A DNA stretch of 64,000 nucleotides from Streptomyces sp. NA02950 (GTDB lineage: Bacteria > Actinomycetota > Actinomycetes > Streptomycetales > Streptomycetaceae): the NCBI RefSeq assembly GCF_013364155.1, contig NZ_CP054916.1:8400001-8464000 (forward strand), read 5' to 3'. The notes under the pieces are model-generated. The model made no database searches. It had not been told where the DNA came from and saw only the letters and a program-made list of their open reading frames with translations. The translations under genes were made by a program, and so were the position numbers. Every line of letters begins with the position of its first letter. The stretch's first letter is position 1. Below, piece by piece: positions 50,991 to 60,061 of the stretch.

Positions 50991-52244
50991 GTGACGGCGC
51001 TGCTCGGGAGGCCACCCGCGACCGGCCGCTCCGCACCGACGGGTGCACCGGCCGATCCGGACGGGCGGTGGCTCAGGGCGGTGATGGACTCCGCTTTCCT
51101 CCTGTTGCTGGGCTCCTCGCTGGGCCGCTTTCTGAGCCGCGACCAGGGGGAGCCGCGTACGCCCTGGGTGGTGGCCCTGTTCACCGCCTTCGGTGTGCTC
51201 TATGTCCTCGGCAGACTGCTGGCCCCCGCGCCACGGCCCGGCACCCGGCCGGCCGCCCGCCATCTGGCCTGGCTGGGGGCGGTGTCCACGGTGTGGGCCG
51301 GACTGCTGGTGCTCGCCCCGAGCGCCACCTGGTGTGCGATGCCGCTGCTCTTCACCGGGTTGCAGACGCTGCCCGCGCGCACCGCGGTGCCGCTTGCGGC
51401 CGGGCTCACCGTGCTGGTCGTGGCCTCCGAACTGCGGGTGGCGCGAGGCGGGCACGGCGGCCACGGCGCCTTCAACCCCAATGTGGTGGTGGCGCCCCTG
51501 GCCATCGCCGCGGTCGCCACCGCCGTCCTGGTCCATCTGCAACGCCAGGCCGCCCGGCAGCGCGCCCTCATCGACGACCTGGTCCGCACCCGCCGCGAGC
51601 TGGCCGCCACCGAGCGGCGGGCGGGTGTGCTGGCGGAGCGGCAGCGGCTGTCGACGGAGATCCACGACACCCTCGCCCAGGGGCTGTCCAGCCAGGGGAT
51701 GCTGTTGCAGGCGGCCGACCGCATGTGGTCGACGGAGCCGGACACCGCCCGTCGCCATGTGCGGGAGGCGGCCGGGATCGCGTCCCGCAGCCTCACCGAG
51801 GCCCGCCGGTTCGTCCATGACCTGGCCCCGGCCGATCTCGCCGAGCGCACCCTCGCCCAGGCGCTGCACACCCTCGCCGAGCGCGCGTCGGGCGAAGGGC
51901 TCACCGTGGACTTCCGGCTGGACGGCACCCCGGGCCCGCTGCCGGAACGAGTGGCGGCGGCACTGCTGCGCATCGCCCAGGGTGCCCTGGCCAATGTGCG
52001 CGAACACGCCTGGGCCACCCGCGCCGCACTCACCCTGACCTGCCTGGAGGACCAGATCTCCCTGGACATCGCCGACAACGGCCGGGGCTTCGACACCGAT
52101 CGCCGCGCGGGACCCGACGGGGGCCGGGGCCACGGTCTGCCCGCCATGCGGGTCCGGGCACGGCAGTCGGGCGGCACTCTCACCGTCGAATCCACACCGG
52201 GCGAGGGCACCGTCGTGTCGGCGTCGGTCCCCCTCGCCCCCTGA
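50991..52244 (+). CDS. Sensor histidine kinase, DesK/NarX (HisKA_3) type
   Basis: A 417-residue membrane kinase. The N-terminal half has about five membrane helices (MDSAFLLLLGSSLGRFL, WVVALFTAFGVLYVLGRLL, LAWLGAVSTVWAGLLVL, AMPLLFTGLQTLP, VVVAPLAIAAVATAVLVHL). The dimerisation domain carries the phosphoacceptor His225 in LSTEIHDTLAQG. The ATPase domain has the N-box-like ALLRIAQGALANVREHA and the G1 box DNGRGFD, then GHGLPAMRVRA. I chose GTG at 50991, preceded by GAGGGG; an in-frame ATG at 50889 would add 34 Arg/Gly-rich residues. It phosphorylates the response regulator encoded 13 nt downstream. The signal is unknown. Confidence 0.87.
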   Translation: MTALLGRPPATGRSAPTGAPADPDGRWLRAVMDSAFLLLLGSSLGRFLSRDQGEPRTPWVVALFTAFGVLYVLGRLLAPAPRPGTRPAARHLAWLGAVSTVWAGLLVLAPSATWCAMPLLFTGLQTLPARTAVPLAAGLTVLVVASELRVARGGHGGHGAFNPNVVVAPLAIAAVATAVLVHLQRQAARQRALIDDLVRTRRELAATERRAGVLAERQRLSTEIHDTLAQGLSSQGMLLQAADRMWSTEPDTARRHVREAAGIASRSLTEARRFVHDLAPADLAERTLAQALHTLAERASGEGLTVDFRLDGTPGPLPERVAAALLRIAQGALANVREHAWATRAALTLTCLEDQISLDIADNGRGFDTDRRAGPDGGRGHGLPAMRVRARQSGGTLTVESTPGEGTVVSASVPLAP

Positions 52245-52257
52245 GAAAGGCCCGTCG

Positions 52258-52956
52258 TTGAGCCCACGTCCGACCGAACCCACCGAGCCCGTCCGGCTGT
52301 TGCTGTGCGATGACCACGCCGTGGTCCGGGCCGGGCTGCGCGCCCTGCTGGCCAGTACCGACGGCATCGAGGTGGTCGGTGAGGCGGGCAGCGGTGAAGA
52401 GGCCCTCGCCGTGGCCGCCCGGATCCGGCCCGATGTGGTGCTGATGGATCTGCAACTCGGCGGCGGCATGGACGGGGTGACGGCCACCCGACGGCTGACC
52501 ACCCCGCCCGACGCCGATGCCGACCCCGATGCCGACCCCGGTGCCGACTCCGGTGCTGAAGCCCCCCGTGTCCTGGTGCTCACCATGTTCGACACCGACG
52601 CCGATATCGCCCGTGCCATCGAAGCGGGCGCCACCGGCTATCTGCTCAAGGCCGAGCGCCCGGACGAGTTGTTCGCCGCGATCCGCGACGCCGCCTCCGG
52701 CCGTACCGCGCTGTCGCCGCCGGTTGCCGATCGGGTGATGGCCCGGATGCGCAACCCGCGTCCCACCCTCTCCGAGCGTGAACGCGACATCCTGCGGCAG
52801 CTCGCCCGTGGGCTGGGCAACCGGGAGATCGCCCGTGCGCTGTTCGTCAGCGAGGCCACTGTCAAAACCCATCTCGGGCGGATCTACAGCAAGTTGGGGG
52901 TGGAGACCCGGGCGGGAGCCGTGGCCGTGGCCAATGAGCAGCGGCTCCTGCCCTGA
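52258..52956 (+). CDS. LuxR/NarL family response regulator
   Basis: A 232-residue regulator starting at TTG 52258 after AAAGG. The receiver domain (about 10-145) has the acidic pair CDDHAVVRAG, phosphoacceptor Asp64 in VVLMDLQLGGG, LTMFDTDA and the Lys of YLLKAERPDEL. The LuxR helix-turn-helix is at about 165-225 (LSERERDILRQLARGLGNREIARALFVSEATVKTHLGRI). An unusual Asp/Ala/Pro insertion (about residues 82-102, PDADADPDADPGADSGAEAP) sits between the alpha-3 and beta-4 elements. It is encoded by repeated GCCGAC/GATGCC hexamers and absent from typical NarL receivers. It pairs with the kinase just upstream. Confidence 0.9.
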   Translation: MSPRPTEPTEPVRLLLCDDHAVVRAGLRALLASTDGIEVVGEAGSGEEALAVAARIRPDVVLMDLQLGGGMDGVTATRRLTTPPDADADPDADPGADSGAEAPRVLVLTMFDTDADIARAIEAGATGYLLKAERPDELFAAIRDAASGRTALSPPVADRVMARMRNPRPTLSERERDILRQLARGLGNREIARALFVSEATVKTHLGRIYSKLGVETRAGAVAVANEQRLLP

Positions 52957-52959
52957 GGT

Positions 52960-53013
52960 GGCCCCACCCGCCGTCCGGCGGCTCCGTGCCGCCGTACACG
53001 GTGGGGCGGGGCC
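52960..53013. terminator. Bidirectional hairpin between convergent genes
   Basis: GGCCCCACCC (52960-52969) can pair with GGTGGGGCGGGGCC-like sequence ending at 53013. It lies between the response regulator stop (52956) and the methyltransferase stop (53021). Confidence 0.4.
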
Positions 53014-53020
53014 GTGGCCG

Positions 53021-53887
53021 TCAGGAAGCGGGCTTACGGGCCACTCCCGCCCAGAAGGACACCTCTTCGTCGGTGACGTCACCGGTGCCCACCTGGGGGC
53101 CGGTGGCCAGGTCCGTACGCCAGCGGTGGGGCACCTCGACCCCTGGCTCCACCAGCTCCAGCCCGGTGAAGAACTCCTCCACCTCCGCTCTGCTGCGGAT
53201 CTTCCCCTTGATCCCGCCGCTGTGGTAAACGTCCACGGTCCGCTGGGTCGCCACAGGGTCGAAGTCCGGGGTGATGTGGCTCAGCACGAGATACGAACCG
53301 GGCGCGAGCGCGTCGACCAGCCGCCGCACGATCGTGTACGGCTCCCACTCGTCCGGGACGAAGTGCAGCAGCGCGCACAGGCTCAGCGCCACCGGCTGGG
53401 AGAGGTCCAGCACCTCGGCGAGGTCCGGGGAGTCGAGGATGGTCCCGGGGTCGGCCACATTCGCGTCGACATAGGCGGTCCGGCCCTCGGGGTGGCTGGT
53501 GAGCAGGGTCTGCGCATGGGCCAGCACTATCGGGTCGTTGTCGACGTAGACGATCCGCGACTCCGGCGCGACCGACTGGGCGACCTCGTGCAGATTGGGG
53601 CTGGTGGGAATGCCGGTGCCGATGTCGAGGAACTGCCGGATACCGCACTCGGCGGCCAGATACCGGGTCGCGCGCTGCATGAAGGCACGGTTGGTGCGGG
53701 CGGCGATCATGACGCCCGGCCACAGGGTGAGCACCTTCGCCGCGGCCTGCCGGTCCGCGACGTAGTTGTCCTTGCCGCCCAGGAAGTAGTCGTACATCCG
53801 GGCGCTGTGCGGACGACCCTGGTTGATGGGGCTGTTGGGCGGCTCCGGCCCGCTCGCCGTCTGGGATGCTACCCCGTGACCGGTCAC
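53021..53887 (-). CDS. SAM-dependent methyltransferase, DUF574 type
   Basis: A 288-residue protein of the streptomycete methyltransferase family formerly DUF574. Family marks are SARMYDYFLGGKDNYVADR near residue 30, QFLDIGTGIPTSPNLHEVAQ (SAM loop), IVYVDNDPIVLAHA, VALSLCALLHFVPD and YLVLSHITPDF. Members are abundant in Streptomyces, and their substrates are mostly unknown. I chose GTG at 53887 because GGAGGAG precedes it. An upstream in-frame ATG at 54148 would overlap the ABC permease gene. The 125-nt gap from that gene suggests its own promoter. Confidence 0.85.
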   Translation of the reverse strand: MTGHGVASQTASGPEPPNSPINQGRPHSARMYDYFLGGKDNYVADRQAAAKVLTLWPGVMIAARTNRAFMQRATRYLAAECGIRQFLDIGTGIPTSPNLHEVAQSVAPESRIVYVDNDPIVLAHAQTLLTSHPEGRTAYVDANVADPGTILDSPDLAEVLDLSQPVALSLCALLHFVPDEWEPYTIVRRLVDALAPGSYLVLSHITPDFDPVATQRTVDVYHSGGIKGKIRSRAEVEEFFTGLELVEPGVEVPHRWRTDLATGPQVGTGDVTDEEVSFWAGVARKPAS

Positions 53888-54012
53888 GTCGTGTTCTCCT
53901 CCACTCCAGGGCGCGATCGTTGTATCGCGGCGGCCCACCCCAGGATCGTAAGCCGCCCCGTCCCCGCCCACACCCGTGGGTGGGGACAACCGTGGCGATA
54001 ACTGCGCGGCGC

Positions 54013-55242
54013 TCACGAGGCGTTGAGCGCCACGGTGGGGTGGAGGCGGGAGGCGCGAATGGCCGGAAACAGCCCCGCGAGCACGCCGATCCCCAGCGTG
54101 GCGCCGAACCCACCGGCGAGCGCCCAGGGCGGGATGACCGTCGTCCACCCCTGGGCCAGGGCGAACGCCCAGGTCGCCAGCGACCCCAGCACCACCCCCG
54201 CCAGCCCGCCGAGGGCCGACAGCAGTAGCGATTCGGTCAGGAACTGAAGCCGGATGGCGCCGCGCGTGGCCCCGATCGCCCGCCGCAGACCGATTTCCTG
54301 ACGGCGTTCCAGCACCGAGATGACCATGGTGTTGGCCACGCCCACCCCGCCCACCAGGAGTGCCACCGCCCCGAGCCCCAGCATCAGCGCCGTCAGCCCC
54401 TCGTCCGTGGTCGCCTTCGCCTCCAGGGCGTCGGAGGGCCGTGAGACCTTGACGGTGCCCTCGTGACCAGGGTTGACGCTCCGGGCCAGCACCGCGGCCA
54501 CATCCTCCACCGACGCGTCCGTGGAGCGCTCGAAGATGGTGGTGGGATGGCCGTTGAAACCGAAGTACCGTTCGGCGGCCGGAAATCCGACCAGCGCCAC
54601 CCGGTCCAGGTTGGGCACCAGTTCGACCGGTCGGAGAATGCCCACGACCACCAGATAGCGGTCATTGACCATGATCTTCTCGCCGGGCGCGGTCACTCCG
54701 AGCCGCTTCGCCGCGATCGACCCCAGCACGGTCACCGGCAGCCGCTCGTTGGCGGAGTTCAGCCAGCCGCCCCGGTCCACCTCCGCGCCGAGCGCGTCCA
54801 GCAGATCCGGCCGGGCGGCCTGGGTGGTGACCCCGGCCATCCGCTCCTCCGGCACCACATCGCTGCGCCGGATCCGGCTGTCCACCTCACCGGTCGCCGT
54901 GGCGTGCCGCACCGAGCCGATGCGTTCGACCATCGCGACGGCGTTCCTGGGCAGGGTGACATCGTTCCCCAGGGCGTCCTTCCCGGCCTCGGCGGTGAGC
55001 AGATTGGTGCCCAGCCGGTCCAGCCGGGCCATCAGAGCGGCGCGGCTGGAGGTGGAAAGACCCACCACCGCGACCATCGTGGCGATGCCGATCGCGATAC
55101 CGAGGGCGGACAGCACCACCCGGGTCCGGCGGGCCCGCAGTCCGACAGCGCCCACGCGGAGGATGTCACCGACGGCCGGCCGGGACGGTTTCAGCCCGCG
55201 GCCGCCCCCCTTCGTCCGTGCCGCGCTCTTCCGGTCGGTCAT
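54013..55242 (-). CDS. MacB/FtsX-type ABC transporter permease
   Basis: A 409-residue permease. An N-terminal membrane helix ([21 protein letters not shown], about 40-60) is followed by a ~220-residue extracytoplasmic MacB-type domain. Three C-terminal helices follow ([70 protein letters not shown]), with the FtsX motif [19 protein letters not shown] between them. It forms an exporter with the ATPase whose stop overlaps its start by 4 nt (ATGA), plus the adaptor upstream. Systems of this kind are mechanotransmission exporters or lipoprotein/antibiotic pumps. The substrate is not predictable here. Confidence 0.9.
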   Translation of the reverse strand: MTDRKSAARTKGGGRGLKPSRPAVGDILRVGAVGLRARRTRVVLSALGIAIGIATMVAVVGLSTSSRAALMARLDRLGTNLLTAEAGKDALGNDVTLPRNAVAMVERIGSVRHATATGEVDSRIRRSDVVPEERMAGVTTQAARPDLLDALGAEVDRGGWLNSANERLPVTVLGSIAAKRLGVTAPGEKIMVNDRYLVVVGILRPVELVPNLDRVALVGFPAAERYFGFNGHPTTIFERSTDASVEDVAAVLARSVNPGHEGTVKVSRPSDALEAKATTDEGLTALMLGLGAVALLVGGVGVANTMVISVLERRQEIGLRRAIGATRGAIRLQFLTESLLLSALGGLAGVVLGSLATWAFALAQGWTTVIPPWALAGGFGATLGIGVLAGLFPAIRASRLHPTVALNAS

Positions 55243-56027
55243 GACCTCACCTCGTGGGCCGGGGAACCGGGCGTCCGGGAGTCGGCCGTGGTGGAACCGG
55301 CCGCGGGGGAGCCGGGCGTCGGGGAATCGGCTGCCATGGAGTCGTCGACCACCTCGCCGTCACGGAAGCGCACCCGCCGCGGCAGCGCGTCGGCGATCTC
55401 GTGGTCATGGGTGATGACACACACCGTGGTACCCCCCGCGTTCAGCTCCCGCAGCAGCTCCATCACGATCCGCCCCGACGCCGAGTCCAGAGCGCCGGTC
55501 GGCTCGTCCGCGAGCAGCAGTTCGGGCTCACCGACCAGCGCCCGGGCGATGGCCACCCGCTGCTTCTCACCGCCGGACAGCTCATGCGGCCGGTGGTCCA
55601 GCCGGTGGCCGAGGCGTACCCGTTCCAGCGCCGCGCGGGCCAGCGCCCTGCGCTCGCGCGCGCCCACCCCCGCGTACAGCAGCCCGTCCGCCACGTTGTC
55701 CACCGCGTCCCGGCCGGGGGAGAGGTGGAAGTGCTGGAAGACAAAGCCGATGTGACGGGCGCGCAGGGCGGAGAGCTGGGCGTCGGAGAGCGTGTTCACA
55801 TCGTGGCCGGCCACCCGGACCGTGCCCGTGGTGGGCCGGTCCAGGGTGCCGATGATGTTCAGCATGGTCGACTTGCCGGAGCCGGACGGGCCGACGATCG
55901 CCAGGAGTTCACCGGAGGCGACCGTCAGATCCACTCCGCGCAGGGCATGGACCTCGCCCGGATAGGTCTTGGTGGCCCCCACCAGCTCGATCACGGCCGC
56001 CGGGCGGTGCGGTGCGGTGCCGATCAC
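55239..56027 (-). CDS. MacB/LolD-type ABC transporter ATPase
   Basis: A 262-residue ATP-binding protein. Walker A is GPSGSGKST, the Q-loop region is [19 protein letters not shown], the signature is [15 protein letters not shown], Walker B is [12 protein letters not shown], and the switch His is VCVITHDHE. It belongs to the LolD/MacB class that pairs with FtsX-type permeases. The last ~35 residues are a Ser/Thr/Pro-rich tail ([18 protein letters not shown]), outside the family norm. It is translationally coupled on both sides: 4-nt overlaps with the adaptor gene upstream and the permease gene downstream. Confidence 0.93.
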   Translation of the reverse strand: MIGTAPHRPAAVIELVGATKTYPGEVHALRGVDLTVASGELLAIVGPSGSGKSTMLNIIGTLDRPTTGTVRVAGHDVNTLSDAQLSALRARHIGFVFQHFHLSPGRDAVDNVADGLLYAGVGARERRALARAALERVRLGHRLDHRPHELSGGEKQRVAIARALVGEPELLLADEPTGALDSASGRIVMELLRELNAGGTTVCVITHDHEIADALPRRVRFRDGEVVDDSMAADSPTPGSPAAGSTTADSRTPGSPAHEVRS

Positions 56028-57103
56028 TGCTCCGCCACCCCCACCGTCATGCCCTCGCGCAGCCCCGCCCCGCTGACCTCGATCTGCCCGTCGGCCGTCA
56101 TCCCGGTCTCGACCCGCACCATCCGGGTGGTGCCGCCGCGTACCAGCTCCAGTCCGTAGCCACCGTGCTCACCGCGCAGCGCCACCACCGCCTCCACCGG
56201 GACGGCCAGTACGTTCTTGCGGCTCTCGCTGACGAACGACACGTTCACGGTCGCCTTGGTGTCCTCCCCGGACACGGCGGAACGGCCGCCGTCCAGGGTC
56301 ACTTCCACGGTGATACCGTCCTCGGCCCCGCCCGACGCGTGGTCATCGGACGACTCGGGGCGGACGGTGCCCGAGACCGTGCCCCGTTCGGTCCGTCCGC
56401 TGGGCAGCGTCACCTTCACCGTGGTGCCCTTGGAGGTGAGTGCCACGTCCTCCTGGTCCAGCTGCGCCCGGACCACCGGCTTGGTGGAGGCGACGGTGAG
56501 CACCGGTTTGTCCGGGCCCACCTGCTCCGCGGCCGGGGCGTCCGCCGAGACCACCTTCACCCGGCCGGGCTGGAAGACCACCTCGCCCTTGCCGACCGTC
56601 CCGGTGGGGGTGCGGTTGAGCGACTTCTGCCAGCTCTTGACGGCCGCCTTGGTCGCCGCGTCGTAACGCGGATCGACGTACAGCCCGGAGCCGAACCCCA
56701 ATTGGGACAGGTTCCGTTCCAGTTGCAGGACATCGGAGCCGCGGTCACCGGGCTTCATGTCGCGGAACATCGGTATCTGCCCGTACAGCAGGGTGACGGG
56801 TTTGTCGTTCAGCTCGTACAGCGCCTGCCCCTGGGTGACGGTGCGGCCCGCGTCGGCCGCGACGGTCACCGTGCCGTCGACGGCCGAGGGCACCTCGCGC
56901 CGCTGGGCGTAGTCGAGCTGTCCGTCGACGGTCTTGCTCTGGACCAGGTCGGTGCGGACGATCTCGGCCGTGGAGGGCGGCCGGTCACCGTCCCGGGACG
57001 AGGCGTCCGCCCCGTCACCGCCGCCGAGCACCAGGGCCGCGGCCCCGGTCGTGGCGGCGGCCACCACGGCGCCACCCGCGATCCATGCGGTACTGCGCCT
57101 CAC
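56024..57103 (-). CDS. Efflux adaptor (membrane-fusion-like) with peptidoglycan-binding domain
   Basis: A 359-residue exported, membrane-anchored protein. One N-terminal helix ([23 protein letters not shown]) is followed by a barrel-sandwich half ([25 protein letters not shown]). A peptidoglycan-binding_1 domain is inserted next ([22 protein letters not shown] ... [17 protein letters not shown], about 120-170), and then the second sandwich and beta-barrel parts ([31 protein letters not shown]). This is the actinobacterial partner of MacB-type ABC exporters. I chose GTG at 57103, which overlaps the upstream lipoprotein stop as GTGA; an ATG at 57142 is possible. Confidence 0.88.
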   Translation of the reverse strand: MRRSTAWIAGGAVVAAATTGAAALVLGGGDGADASSRDGDRPPSTAEIVRTDLVQSKTVDGQLDYAQRREVPSAVDGTVTVAADAGRTVTQGQALYELNDKPVTLLYGQIPMFRDMKPGDRGSDVLQLERNLSQLGFGSGLYVDPRYDAATKAAVKSWQKSLNRTPTGTVGKGEVVFQPGRVKVVSADAPAAEQVGPDKPVLTVASTKPVVRAQLDQEDVALTSKGTTVKVTLPSGRTERGTVSGTVRPESSDDHASGGAEDGITVEVTLDGGRSAVSGEDTKATVNVSFVSESRKNVLAVPVEAVVALRGEHGGYGLELVRGGTTRMVRVETGMTADGQIEVSGAGLREGMTVGVAEQ

Positions 57104-57771
57104 TGCATACCGTCCAGACCGTCGAGCAGCTTGTCCTTGCACGCCTCACGGGCCTGCTTGTACACCGGGGAATCGGTGTCGATACGGGGGTTGGCCGGGT
57201 CCAGGTCACCGCCGGGCACGGCGTTGCCTGCGGACATGGTGGGGTTCTGGAACCCCGACACGCCCTCGTCCCGCATGCACTTGGCGTGCGCGAGCATCGA
57301 CTCGTACTCCTTCTGCGCGTCCCGCTCGGGCTCCAGCCGCATCGCCTTCTGCATCTCGGCGTTGCAGACACCGTCCTTGCCGCCCTTCGTCACCTCACCC
57401 GTGCCGGTGGGGTCGTCGAGCCGCTCGATCTTCGTCCAGTCCAGATAGCCGCTGAGCTTGGGGTCGGGGAAGTCCTTGACCCCGGCCTTGCCGCGCATAC
57501 AGCGCACATAGTCCATCTGGGCGTCGTAGTAGGCGCTCTTGCCCTTGCCGGTGCCGCTCTTGCCGGTGCCGCCCCCGGCGTCCTTCGAAGAGCCTCCGGA
57601 GCCGCCGGTGTCCTCGCCCGGGACGGAGGCGACCCCCTCATCCCTGGTGGCGGATTCGCCGCCACCGCCGCAGCCCACCGCGAGGGCCAGCACGGGGAGC
57701 GCGGCGAGGGCGGCCAGCGTGCGCCGGAAAGTGGCGCGGGAGGTGGTGTGGGAGGTGGTGTGGTGTGTCAT
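57100..57771 (-). CDS. Putative lipoprotein, first gene of the ABC exporter operon
   Basis: A 223-residue exported protein. The signal region RRTLAALAALPVLALAVGC ends in a lipobox-like AVGC followed by Gly-rich sequence. A low-complexity Gly/Ser/Lys linker leads to a C-terminal domain with Cys-centred repeats (MDYVRCMRGKAGVKDFPDP; MLAHAKCMRDEGVSGFQNP; AREACKDKLLDG). The paired xxxYxxCMRxxG motifs suggest two related halves. The family is common next to streptomycete MacB-type exporters, and its role is unknown. The ATG at 57771 has GGAAGGTG upstream. Confidence 0.8.
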   Translation of the reverse strand: MTHHTTSHTTSRATFRRTLAALAALPVLALAVGCGGGGESATRDEGVASVPGEDTGGSGGSSKDAGGGTGKSGTGKGKSAYYDAQMDYVRCMRGKAGVKDFPDPKLSGYLDWTKIERLDDPTGTGEVTKGGKDGVCNAEMQKAMRLEPERDAQKEYESMLAHAKCMRDEGVSGFQNPTMSAGNAVPGGDLDPANPRIDTDSPVYKQAREACKDKLLDGLDGMQ

Positions 57772-57790
57772 GCCGAACACCTTCCGGCGC

Positions 57791-57823
57791 CCACATGATG
57801 GCCCGCGCATGACCACATGATGG
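57791..57823. promoter_or_regulatory. Two 11-bp direct repeats, candidate OmpR-type regulator site
   Basis: CCACATGATGG occurs perfectly at 57791-57801 and 57813-57823, with starts 22 bp (two helical turns) apart. They lie in the 133-nt gap between the exporter operon and the two-component operon. Such spacing suits tandem binding by an OmpR/PhoB-type regulator. On the other side, CATAAT at 57892-57897 sits 7 nt before the regulator ATG at 57905, suggesting a leaderless transcript. Confidence 0.55.
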
Positions 57824-57904
57824 ATGTGTAACAAAGCCCGCCCGCCTTTCATTCGCTGGCCTGACCAGCGGATTCCGGCGATTTCCTGGGCCATAATCGA
57901 CCGC

Positions 57905-58592
57905 ATGCCGCATGTACTGCTCATCGAGGACGATGCCTCCGTACGCGATGGCATGGAGCTCGTCCTGCGCCGCCACGGCTACCAGGTGTCCGTCGCCGCC
58001 ACCGGCGAAGAGGCCCTCGCACTGCTCGACGCCCCCGCGGAGACGGCCGTCGAACTCGTGGTGCTCGATCTGATGCTGCCCGGTATGGACGGCTTCGAGG
58101 TCTGCCGCCGGATCCGGGCCCGCTCCACCATGCCCGTGATCATGCTGACCGCGCGCGGCGACGACCCGGACATCGTCGGCGGACTCGAGGCCGGGGCCGA
58201 CGACTACGTGGTCAAGCCGGTCACCGCACCCGTACTGGAGGCGCGGATCAAGGCGGCGCTGCGGCGCGCCGACCCCGTACCGCGGCAGCCCGGGGAGAAC
58301 TACGCCGGGCTGGTCATCGACCGGGCGGGGCTGACCGTCACCCGTGACGGCACTCCGGTCCCGCTGCCCCCCCACCGAACTGCGGCTGCTGCTGGAGCTG
58401 TCCGCCTCCCCGGGCCGGGTCTTCAGCCGTGAGCAACTGCTTGCCTCGGTCTGGGACCACTCCTTCCTCGGGGACTCACGACTGGTCGACGCCGCGGTCG
58501 GACGGCTGCGCGCGAAGATCGAGGAAGTGCCCGCCCGGCCCCGCTACATCCAGACCGTGCGCGGCTTCGGCTACCGGTTCGGTCCGATATGA
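57905..58592 (+). pseudogene. OmpR family response regulator, frameshifted in a C7 run
   Basis: The receiver domain is intact from the ATG at 57905: LLIEDDASVRDGM, phosphoacceptor Asp55 in LVVLDLMLPGMDG, MLTARGDDPD and the Lys of YVVKPVTAP. The winged helix begins in the same frame but breaks at a run of seven C near 58366-58372. One frame ends at 58432 with nonsense residues. The other continues as PPTELRLLLELSASPGRVFSREQLLASVW and RYIQTVRGFGYRFGPI to 58592. Six C would restore a single ~228-residue protein. The lesion may be real, a phase-variable homopolymer, or a base-calling error. The stop overlaps the kinase start (ATGA at 58589-58592), as in an intact operon. Confidence 0.8.
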
Positions 58593-60061
58593 GCCCGCTC
58601 CGGCCGCGTATGGGCGGGCTGCGCACCCGGCTGGTCATCGCCTTTGTCCTGGTCGCGCTGATCAGCACGGTCACCGCCACCGCGCTCGCCTACCGCGAAT
58701 CCCGCACCGCCGTGCTCAAGCGCGCCCAGGACGCCTTCCAGACCGACTTCCGCGACCGCGTGGACAGCGTCGCCCCCGACCTCGACCTGCCACCCGACGT
58801 CCGCACCCTGACCACCTTCGCCGACTCCGTCTCCTCCCGCCTCTCCGGTGCCCCGCTCGTCGTCACCCGGTACCACGACCTCACCGCCGCCTCCGACGGC
58901 CTGGCCGACCGCACCCGGATCACCCCCGAACTGCGCGCCTCGGTCCGCTCCTCCGGCCGCACCCGCTTCCAGCGCGTGGCGTACCGGGGCCGGCCCTATC
59001 TGGTGGTCGGCACGCCCGTCACCTACGACGGCGGCCGGGTCTCCGGCCTCGAGGTCTTCGCCGTCACCTCCCTGGAGGCGGAGGAGGAGCACACCGCGGC
59101 CCTGTTGGACTCGGTGCGCGGCGGACTGCTCCCGGTGCTGGGCCTCGCCGCGGTGCTCGCCCTGCTCGCCGCCGGGACCGTCCTGCGGCCGGTGCGCGAG
59201 CTGGGGCGGGCCACCCGGCGGCTGGCCGAGGGCGATCTCGACTCCCGGGTCGCCATCCGGGGCAGGGATGAACTCGCCCGGCTGGCCGCCGACTTCAACA
59301 CCACGGCCGACGCGTTGCAGCGGTCGGTGAACGACCTGCGCGACCAGGAGGCCAGGGCACGGCGGTTCGTCGCCGATGTCTCGCACGAGCTGCGCACCCC
59401 GTTGACCGCCATGACGATGGTGACGACCGTGCTCGACGAGGACGCGCCGCATCTGCCTTCGGACGCGGCCCGTGCCGCCCGTACCGTCAGCGACGAGACC
59501 GCGCGGCTGGCTCGGTTGGTGGAGGACCTGATGGAGATGTCCCGCTTCGACTCGGGCGCCGCCCGGCTCGACGCGGCCGAGACCGACCTCGCGGAGACCG
59601 TCCGCGGCACGCTGGAGCTGCGCGGCTGGACCGGCCAGGTGGTGGCGCGACTCCCGGAGGGGATACGGGCGGTGGTGGACCGGCGGCGGGTGGACGTGGC
59701 CGTGGCCAATCTCGTCGGCAACGCGCTCCGGCACGGTGCGCCGCCGGTGACGGTGACGCTGGCCGCCGACGAGGACCGGGTGACGGTGGAGGTCGCCGAC
59801 CGGGGGCCGGGGCTGCCGCCCGACACCCTCGCCCAGGTCTTCGACCGCTTCTACAAGGCGGACAGCGCCCGGACCCGCTCGGAGGGCAGCGGGCTGGGCA
59901 CCGCCATCGCACTGGAGAACGCACGGCTGCACGGCGGCTCGATCGAGGCGGCCAACCGGCCCGCCGAGGAGGGCGGCGGAGCCGTGTTCACCCTGCGGCT
60001 GCCCCGGCACCGGCAGCGATCCGAGGAGCGGCGGACGACGCCGGACGGAGGTGTGCGATGA
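58589..60061 (+). CDS. Sensor histidine kinase (HAMP, HisKA)
   Basis: A 490-residue membrane kinase. Helix 1 (RLVIAFVLVALISTVTATALAY) and helix 2 (GLLPVLGLAAVLALLAAGTVL, about 175-195) bracket an extracytoplasmic sensor of about 140 residues. HAMP follows (RPVRELGRATRRLAEGDLDSRV ... LARLAADFNTTADAL). The HisKA phosphoacceptor is His266 in VADVSHELRTPLTAM. The ATPase domain has the N-box NLVGNALRHG, G1 VADRGPGLPPD, the F-box VFDRFYKAD and G2 SGLGTAIA. It is the cognate kinase of the frameshifted regulator, and the 4-nt overlap shows translational coupling. Neither AfsQ2 nor CseC identity can be assigned, although the kinase-lipoprotein arrangement recalls such systems. Confidence 0.92.
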   Translation: MSPLRPRMGGLRTRLVIAFVLVALISTVTATALAYRESRTAVLKRAQDAFQTDFRDRVDSVAPDLDLPPDVRTLTTFADSVSSRLSGAPLVVTRYHDLTAASDGLADRTRITPELRASVRSSGRTRFQRVAYRGRPYLVVGTPVTYDGGRVSGLEVFAVTSLEAEEEHTAALLDSVRGGLLPVLGLAAVLALLAAGTVLRPVRELGRATRRLAEGDLDSRVAIRGRDELARLAADFNTTADALQRSVNDLRDQEARARRFVADVSHELRTPLTAMTMVTTVLDEDAPHLPSDAARAARTVSDETARLARLVEDLMEMSRFDSGAARLDAAETDLAETVRGTLELRGWTGQVVARLPEGIRAVVDRRRVDVAVANLVGNALRHGAPPVTVTLAADEDRVTVEVADRGPGLPPDTLAQVFDRFYKADSARTRSEGSGLGTAIALENARLHGGSIEAANRPAEEGGGAVFTLRLPRHRQRSEERRTTPDGGVR

